From the NCBI GenBank assembly GCA_937952395.1, contig CALFYV010000179.1:1-5364 (forward strand): a stretch of DNA of 5,364 nt, read 5' to 3'. How positions within the stretch are numbered: the stretch's first letter is position 1; every line of letters begins with the position of its first letter. Shown one piece after another: positions 1 to 3,867 of the stretch. The notes beneath the pieces were generated by a model. The model saw nothing but the letters and a program-made list of their open reading frames with translations. It did not search any database and had not been told where the DNA came from. A program made the translations under genes and the position numbers. The DNA is from an uncultured Bacteriovoracaceae bacterium (GTDB taxonomy: Bacteria; Bdellovibrionota; Bacteriovoracia; Bacteriovoracales; Bacteriovoracaceae).

Positions 1-33
1 AGCTTAAAGATAAACAGAAAAGGCGGAAATTAT

Positions 34-519
34 ATGAAATATTGGTTAAAAATTTCTTTATTGCTTATGTTTGCAAATAGCTCATTCGCTCAAATCTCAC
101 TAGATAGTAGAAATGTGGTTATCGGAAAACTAGAGCAGGCCAATGAACAAGCGGCGCAGGGCCAAATAATACTTGAAAGAACCTCTGCTACTCCAAAGAG
201 AGTTAACCTCTGGTTAAGTTTTCATCAATTTGATCTGATTTGCCAATGGTGGTCACCCAACAGTTGGGAAGGCTGCCTTCGCTATGAATGGGTTTGGATT
301 AAAAATTGGGAAGGTATTAAGTTAAGCTTTAAAAAGGCCAAAAAATTAAATGATAGCGAAGTCGAAAGAATTCACTTAGATATTAATCAGGTTTCAGCCT
401 ATAGCCGCAAGCTTGATATCAAAGCTCGCATCGACGAAGATTATGATATTATTTTCAAGGGCCGTTACGATGCCAGGTGGTTTTGGACTAAGCCTAAGTT
501 GATTTTTATCTCTCGCTAG
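34..519 (+). CDS. Exported Trp-rich protein of unknown function, 161 aa
   Basis: I do not recognise a family. The first 19 residues form a classical Sec signal peptide: Lys2 and Lys6, a hydrophobic core around residues 7-14, and a cleavage site after the Ser-Phe-Ala at 17-19, before Gln20. There is no lipobox Cys, so the mature protein of about 142 residues should be soluble in the periplasm or secreted. It is rich in aromatics, with Trp at 60, 72, 73, 78, 86, 88, 92, 149 and 151. It has exactly two cysteines (70 and 81) that could form a disulfide around the Trp cluster. Alternating hydrophobic/polar stretches suggest a beta-rich fold (inference). The ATG is supported by AGGCGGA at 21-27, six bases upstream. 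The gene ends 4 nt before a peroxiredoxin-like gene on the same strand, so the two are probably co-transcribed. I am confident of the coding call and the export signal; the function is unknown. Confidence 0.85.
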   Translation: MKYWLKISLLLMFANSSFAQISLDSRNVVIGKLEQANEQAAQGQIILERTSATPKRVNLWLSFHQFDLICQWWSPNSWEGCLRYEWVWIKNWEGIKLSFKKAKKLNDSEVERIHLDINQVSAYSRKLDIKARIDEDYDIIFKGRYDARWFWTKPKLIFISR

Positions 520-523
520 GTTT

Positions 524-1030
524 ATGAAAGATCTAATTCAAAATGCTATTTTAGCCGTTCGAGATCCTAGCGTGAATCAAGATTTACCTGCCTTGGCCAA
601 GGGGGTAGTTGTTGAAAATTTTTCCTTATTACTCTCTAATAAGCGTACGACCGATCTTAATACTATTATCCAAAATGGCCCATTAATTTTGGTCTTTATT
701 CGTGGAACATGGTGCCCTTTTTGTCGTATGCATTTATCCCGCTTAAGAAATTGGATGAACAATCTGCAAAACAAAAAATCGACTGTTATCATCGTCTCGA
801 CGGAGACTCCAGAAGTTATACAAGAATGGGTAGCTAAAAATCCATCATCTTATATTTTTGCCAGCGATAGTGATTATCATTTGGCCAATTACTTTGGTGT
901 TCATATTGTTCCTAATGATTTTGCTAATGCAGCTACATTTTTAATCGATACAGATAGAGTTATAAAATTAAGTTATATAGGCAAGCGCACCAATAAGAAT
1001 TTTGAAGAGATCAACCAGGCCATAAAATAG
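524..1030 (+). CDS. Peroxiredoxin-like (AhpC/TSA, thioredoxin-fold) protein, 168 aa
   Basis: Predicted thiol-dependent peroxidase or oxidoreductase of the AhpC/TSA superfamily, cytoplasmic because no signal peptide is visible. After an N-terminal helical stretch (about 1-25) comes the thioredoxin-like core. A hydrophobic strand (54-59) runs into RGTWCPFC with Cys64 and Cys67 as a CxxC pair, followed by a helix. Later parts are a second strand (87-92), a D-x-D-x-x-x-L-A-x-x-F/Y-G-V block (115-126) typical of peroxiredoxins, and a strand ending in the TFLID segment (138-142). The CxxC with a preceding Arg-Gly resembles the 'PRX-like' group more than classical 2-Cys peroxiredoxins. The usual PxxxTxxC is not intact: the residue three before Cys64 is Gly61. 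Peroxidase activity is therefore likely but not certain. The length of about 170 residues is normal. The start lies 4 nt after the previous stop with only a weak TAGG before it, which suggests translational coupling. The stop lies 1 nt from the convergent argS stop. Confidence 0.88.
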   Translation: MKDLIQNAILAVRDPSVNQDLPALAKGVVVENFSLLLSNKRTTDLNTIIQNGPLILVFIRGTWCPFCRMHLSRLRNWMNNLQNKKSTVIIVSTETPEVIQEWVAKNPSSYIFASDSDYHLANYFGVHIVPNDFANAATFLIDTDRVIKLSYIGKRTNKNFEEINQAIK

Positions 1031-1031
1031 A

Positions 1032-2780
1032 TTACATGCGATGAGGAGCAACGATTCCCAGCAGTTCCAAACCTCGTGCCAGGATGGTTTTTACAGAGAG
1101 CGAGAGTGCTAAACGAGCATTTTTTAACTCTTCAGTCTCGGCTTTAGCAATGGGGCATTCAGCGTAAAAAGAGTTAAAGAGCTTTGCTAGATCATAAAGA
1201 TAATTGCACAAATGAGAAGTGCGGTAAGTTTCCGTCGCCACTTGAATCACCGAATGAAATTCTGCCAGTTTTAAAATGAGATAAGTTTCTTGTTGTTTAA
1301 CTAACTGTCCCCAATCAATTTTCTCAGTAGCAATTTTAGGATTAATTTTTTCGATCATGGAATTAATTCGCGCATGGACATATTGAATATAAGGCCCACT
1401 CTCCCCGTCAAGCTTTAGCCACTCTTTCATATCAAAAACAATGCTCTTCATGGGATCAATTTTATTCATACCAAATTTAATGGCACCAGCAGCCACATCT
1501 TTGGCGACTTTTTTTATCTCATCACTTTTCCAATCAGTCGCGTACTTTTCTAAATGTTCTTTCTCAATAGTTTGGGTCATCTGTTCAATCAAATCTTGCA
1601 AGGGCACGATATTACCTTGCCGCGAACTCATGGCCCCTTCAGGAAGTTCCACAAAATCATAGGCCAAGTGATAACAGTTTTGCGCCTCTTTAAATCCCAT
1701 GAGCTCCAAGGTCTTAAAAACTTGCTTAAAATGATGGGCCTGGCGTTTATCAACGACATAAACACTCTTTTCAATTTTAAAATCTTCAAATTTCATGCGT
1801 GCTAATTCGATATCCTTAGTCGCATAAAGACCTGTACCATCACTTTTTAAAAGTAAGCAAAAGCCCAATTTATACTGACTTAAATCGATGCCGATCGCCC
1901 CTTGATCTTTAACAAATAATCCTTTCTTCACATATTCTTGAATCAGAGAAACCGATTTAGCGTCCACATCACTTTCCCAATACCATTTATCAAATTTAAC
2001 TCCGGCCCAGTCATAAACTTCTTGCATCAGCTCTATGGACCACTTGCGAGTTTCCTTCCAAAGATCAAAATACTCACCCTTACCATCATGCAATTGATGT
2101 AAAATGGCGGTTAATTCTTGGCGATTTTCTTCTTCCTTCTCTGTGCCCTTCTGCTCCTCTAAAAGATTATTTGATTTGGTGTAGAGGCTTCCTAACCAGG
2201 CGCCTTTTTTCTTTGTAGGCACTTTTTCTTTGTTATGCTTTTTCATGTACCACAAACATTTGGCGACATGGGTTCCCACGTCTCCAGGAAAAGTAGAAGC
2301 GATAACTTCAAAACCACAATAGCGATGTAACTTAACAATAGCGTCTCCCAAGCAGAGATTTCTCATATGCCCCACATGTAATTCTTTATGGGTATTGGGT
2401 TGGGAATATTCAATCATTGTTTTGGGGGTTTTTTCGGTTAATTTTTGCTTAAAATACTTCCCCGAATTGATCTGAGTTAAAATATTCTGAGCTACAGCTG
2501 CAGTATCCAAGAAAACATTCAAATAAGGTCCCACAGCTACCCATTTTTGGGCATATTTAACTTTCTCTTTGCCCAATTTTTCTGCCAGATCTATGGCAAT
2601 TTGCCCCGGGGCTTTTTTTAAAGTTTTGGCCAAGACAAAACAACCAAAGGCCAAGTGTCCCATTTCAAGAGTTGGCGGAGCCACCAATAACTTAGTAATT
2701 TCAACAGGTTGAAGCCCTGAAACAGTCGCAATAGCGCCTGCTAATTCATTTTTTACTTCATCGTAATTAATAAAAAACAA
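1032..2780 (-). CDS. argS: Arginyl-tRNA synthetase (class I), 582 aa
   Basis: Charges tRNA-Arg with arginine using ATP in the cytoplasm; normally essential. Numbering is from the TTG start at 2780. The N-terminal ArgRS-specific domain covers about 1-95, including the EMGHLAFGCFVLAK segment (39-52). The class I HIGH motif is HVGH at 135-138 in the typical ArgRS context EYSQPNTHKELHVGHMRN, with Lys132 just upstream. The KMSKS position is degenerate, AMSSRQGN at 383-390. ArgRS often lacks the usual second lysine there, and a lysine upstream of HIGH is known to compensate. The DALR-type anticodon-binding domain begins near GPYIQYVHARI (462-472) and the protein ends in APHRM, like other ArgRS. The length is normal for the family. 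An open GTG exists at 2792, giving 586 aa, but it has no Shine-Dalgarno and would place the strong GGGAGG inside the coding region, so TTG is preferred. A Lys/Glu-rich stretch (about 180-220) lies between the catalytic motifs. The gene is a single cistron between oppositely oriented neighbours. Confidence 0.97.
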   Translation of the reverse strand: MFFINYDEVKNELAGAIATVSGLQPVEITKLLVAPPTLEMGHLAFGCFVLAKTLKKAPGQIAIDLAEKLGKEKVKYAQKWVAVGPYLNVFLDTAAVAQNILTQINSGKYFKQKLTEKTPKTMIEYSQPNTHKELHVGHMRNLCLGDAIVKLHRYCGFEVIASTFPGDVGTHVAKCLWYMKKHNKEKVPTKKKGAWLGSLYTKSNNLLEEQKGTEKEEENRQELTAILHQLHDGKGEYFDLWKETRKWSIELMQEVYDWAGVKFDKWYWESDVDAKSVSLIQEYVKKGLFVKDQGAIGIDLSQYKLGFCLLLKSDGTGLYATKDIELARMKFEDFKIEKSVYVVDKRQAHHFKQVFKTLELMGFKEAQNCYHLAYDFVELPEGAMSSRQGNIVPLQDLIEQMTQTIEKEHLEKYATDWKSDEIKKVAKDVAAGAIKFGMNKIDPMKSIVFDMKEWLKLDGESGPYIQYVHARINSMIEKINPKIATEKIDWGQLVKQQETYLILKLAEFHSVIQVATETYRTSHLCNYLYDLAKLFNSFYAECPIAKAETEELKNARLALSLSVKTILARGLELLGIVAPHRM

Positions 2781-2784
2781 TGTG

Positions 2785-2790
2785 CCTCCC
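2785..2790 (-). promoter_or_regulatory. Shine-Dalgarno GGGAGG deciding the argS start
   Basis: On the minus strand GGGAGG is followed by CACA and then TTG (2780-2778). It is the only strong ribosome-binding sequence near the argS 5' end. No ATG occurs there, so the spacing of 4 nt supports initiation at the TTG. It lies inside the longer GTG-started frame, which argues against the GTG at 2792. Confidence 0.6.
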
Positions 2791-2823
2791 ACTCAATTTT
2801 GAGCAATCTTATCCGATAAAGGT

Positions 2824-2852
2824 ATCATAAAGGAGTTTTCTTCAAATGTGGA
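2824..2852 (-). promoter_or_regulatory. Candidate sigma-70-type promoter for argS
   Basis: On the minus strand TCCACA (2852-2847, 4 of 6 matches to TTGACA) is followed by a 17-nt spacer and TATGAT (2829-2824, 5 of 6 matches to TATAAT). Transcription would begin near 2817, leaving a leader of about 37 nt that contains the GGGAGG. The -35 lies over the start codon region of the divergent gene at 2846. This is pattern matching only; the -35 is weak and the organism's sigma consensus is assumed. Confidence 0.35.
2830..2835 (+). promoter_or_regulatory. Shine-Dalgarno AAGGAG for the 2846 gene
   Basis: AAGGAG lies 10 nt upstream of the ATG at 2846. The motif is strong though the spacing is slightly long. 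No other in-frame start is available before the signal peptide, so it supports both the start choice and the reality of this small gene. Confidence 0.65.
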
Positions 2853-3178
2853 TCTTTGTCTTAATTTTTCTATCAAATTTATCGGCCCGTGAATATAAAG
2901 ACGATCGTATAGCGGCCAATTACTATGAGGGAGAGACCTTAGTGTATGACTGCAAAGAAGGTCATTGGGTTTGTGCCGCTCAAAGTAGTGTGGATTTGTG
3001 CCAAAAAAATCGAGGCAAGAGTGAAGAGCGTGAACAAAAAAGCTGGCCTTGTGTGGTTTTCAATAAATACTCAACTACTGAGCAATGCCATAAATTTGTA
3101 GAAATTCTCGTTAACGATCCCAGCAGTAAAACCTTTTGTCACCGCAGTGATTTTAGGCATGAGCTGACTCAATATTAA
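2846..3178 (+). CDS. Small exported six-cysteine protein of unknown function, 110 aa
   Basis: I do not recognise a family. The protein opens with a short signal peptide: Met-Trp, a hydrophobic core at 2-9, and likely cleavage after Ser-Ala at 13-14. The N-region lacks a Lys or Arg, which is unusual but tolerated. The mature part of about 96 residues is hydrophilic and contains six cysteines (36, 43, 52, 69, 81, 98), an even number that would allow three disulfides in the periplasm or outside the cell. A charged stretch at 54-65 (Lys, Arg, Glu) separates the third and fourth cysteines. It is divergent from argS, with a 65-nt gap to the argS TTG. It converges on the next minus-strand gene, and the two stops overlap in TTAA at 3175-3178. 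The strong AAGGAG, signal peptide and Cys pattern make it a real gene. The function is unknown; a structural or inhibitor-like disulfide-rich protein is only a guess. Confidence 0.75.
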   Translation: MWIFVLIFLSNLSAREYKDDRIAANYYEGETLVYDCKEGHWVCAAQSSVDLCQKNRGKSEEREQKSWPCVVFNKYSTTEQCHKFVEILVNDPSSKTFCHRSDFRHELTQY

Positions 3179-3771
3179 ATAAGTGAAATCCGAATCAGCT
3201 TCTCAAGCGCCATACGGCTCAAAGTTTGAGTGAACGCTCCCATAACAATGTCGGAGTAGCCCGTATCTTTGCCCATCCAATCGGCTACCATCATAAGAAC
3301 ACATTTATCTTGATAGTCGGCCACAAAAATAGTGCCTTTAAGCCCTGTGAAAATTCCCCAGTCAAAGAGGAAGGGGTAGCGACCCGGGGCCTTGATACGT
3401 GGAATTTTGAACTTAAGGCGCATTTTGTTGGGTAGGACTGAATGTTCGAATAAAAGGTTAATCCGGTTCTCTTTTTCGTCATAAGTGCTCTCGGTCACAA
3501 AATCGATAAAATCTTTATAACTTTCATACATTTGAATTTTACGTAAGGCCCGTGAGCAGCTTTTAGGGTGAATTCCGGTCACATAAAGATAGAGTTTTTG
3601 TTTATTAACTTCTTTGGCGCTCTCCACCAAAGAATATGAGATAACCTCTCCTGCTTTGACTTTGCTCATTTCTTCCTCAGATAATTTTTGTTTATCTGAG
3701 TAGAATTTGATGAGCTCTTCATCGGCCAGAAGTGGGGTTGAAAAGCATAGTAAAATAAAGAAAATTTTCAT
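3175..3771 (-). CDS. Exported protein, possible START/SRPBCC-like fold, 198 aa
   Basis: The N-terminus is a clear Sec signal peptide: Lys2, a hydrophobic core at 3-10, and cleavage after the Leu-Leu-Ala ending at residue 16, before Asp-Glu-Glu. There is no lipobox Cys. The mature protein of about 182 residues looks like the helix-grip START/SRPBCC class. An early strand (about 40-66) is followed by a helix with the Y-x-x-Y-x-D-F-x-x-F-V pattern (82-92), typical of 'coenzyme Q-binding/polyketide cyclase' proteins. Further strands follow (about 93-160), with a long amphipathic C-terminal helix (about 175-195). If correct it would bind a lipid or other hydrophobic ligand in the periplasm. This is inferred from pattern only. 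The spacer to the ATG is poor: AGAAAG abuts the start and no better Shine-Dalgarno is seen, but the signal peptide fixes the start. It is divergent from the topoisomerase gene (96-bp gap). I found no convincing promoter. Confidence 0.82.
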   Translation of the reverse strand: MKIFFILLCFSTPLLADEELIKFYSDKQKLSEEEMSKVKAGEVISYSLVESAKEVNKQKLYLYVTGIHPKSCSRALRKIQMYESYKDFIDFVTESTYDEKENRINLLFEHSVLPNKMRLKFKIPRIKAPGRYPFLFDWGIFTGLKGTIFVADYQDKCVLMMVADWMGKDTGYSDIVMGAFTQTLSRMALEKLIRISLI

Positions 3772-3854
3772 CTTTCTAAGTAAAACATGACATGGAATTT
3801 AACGCAAGACGACTTTTCAAGAGTTTAGTAGCGCGTTTACCTTTAAATATAAGC

Positions 3855-3860
3855 AAAGGA
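3855..3860 (+). promoter_or_regulatory. Shine-Dalgarno AAAGGA for the topoisomerase gene
   Basis: AAAGGA sits 7 nt before the ATG at 3868, an ideal spacing. It decides between this ATG and the ATG at 3860, which overlaps the motif, is out of frame and runs into a stop after 16 codons. Confidence 0.65.
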
Positions 3861-3867
3861 TGTGGGT

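Noticed and set aside
577..792. Minus-strand 71-codon frame inside the peroxiredoxin-like gene
   Set aside because: It is antisense to the conserved WCPFC region, with no independent evidence of coding.
1441..1805. Plus-strand open frames of 73 and 83 codons inside argS
   Set aside because: They lie opposite strongly conserved ArgRS coding sequence, have no ribosome site or recognisable product, and are explained by the argS codons.
2799..2828. Plus-strand promoter-like pair TTGAGC, 18-nt spacer, TATCAT upstream of the 2846 gene
   Set aside because: Transcription would start near 2835, leaving the AAGGAG at 2830-2835 outside the message, so it does not fit the gene's obvious ribosome site. 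The same bases read better on the minus strand as the argS -10.
3162..3200. Inverted repeat AGCTGA...TCAGCT near the convergent junction as a possible terminator
   Set aside because: Only a 6-bp stem with a loop of about 27 nt and no adjacent T-run. It lies within both coding ends. It is likely chance.
3226..3482. Two open frames of about 65 codons (one per strand) inside the 198-aa exported protein gene
   Set aside because: Both overlap the real frame completely, lack ribosome sites and signal sequences, and have compositions of out-of-frame reading.
3772..3867. Promoters in the 96-bp divergent gap before the topoisomerase gene (TTGAAA on the minus strand, TTAAAT or TTTAGT on the plus strand)
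   Set aside because: None of these elements has a correctly spaced partner with a good match, so no promoter can be supported for either gene. I see nothing else in the gap apart from the topoisomerase Shine-Dalgarno.
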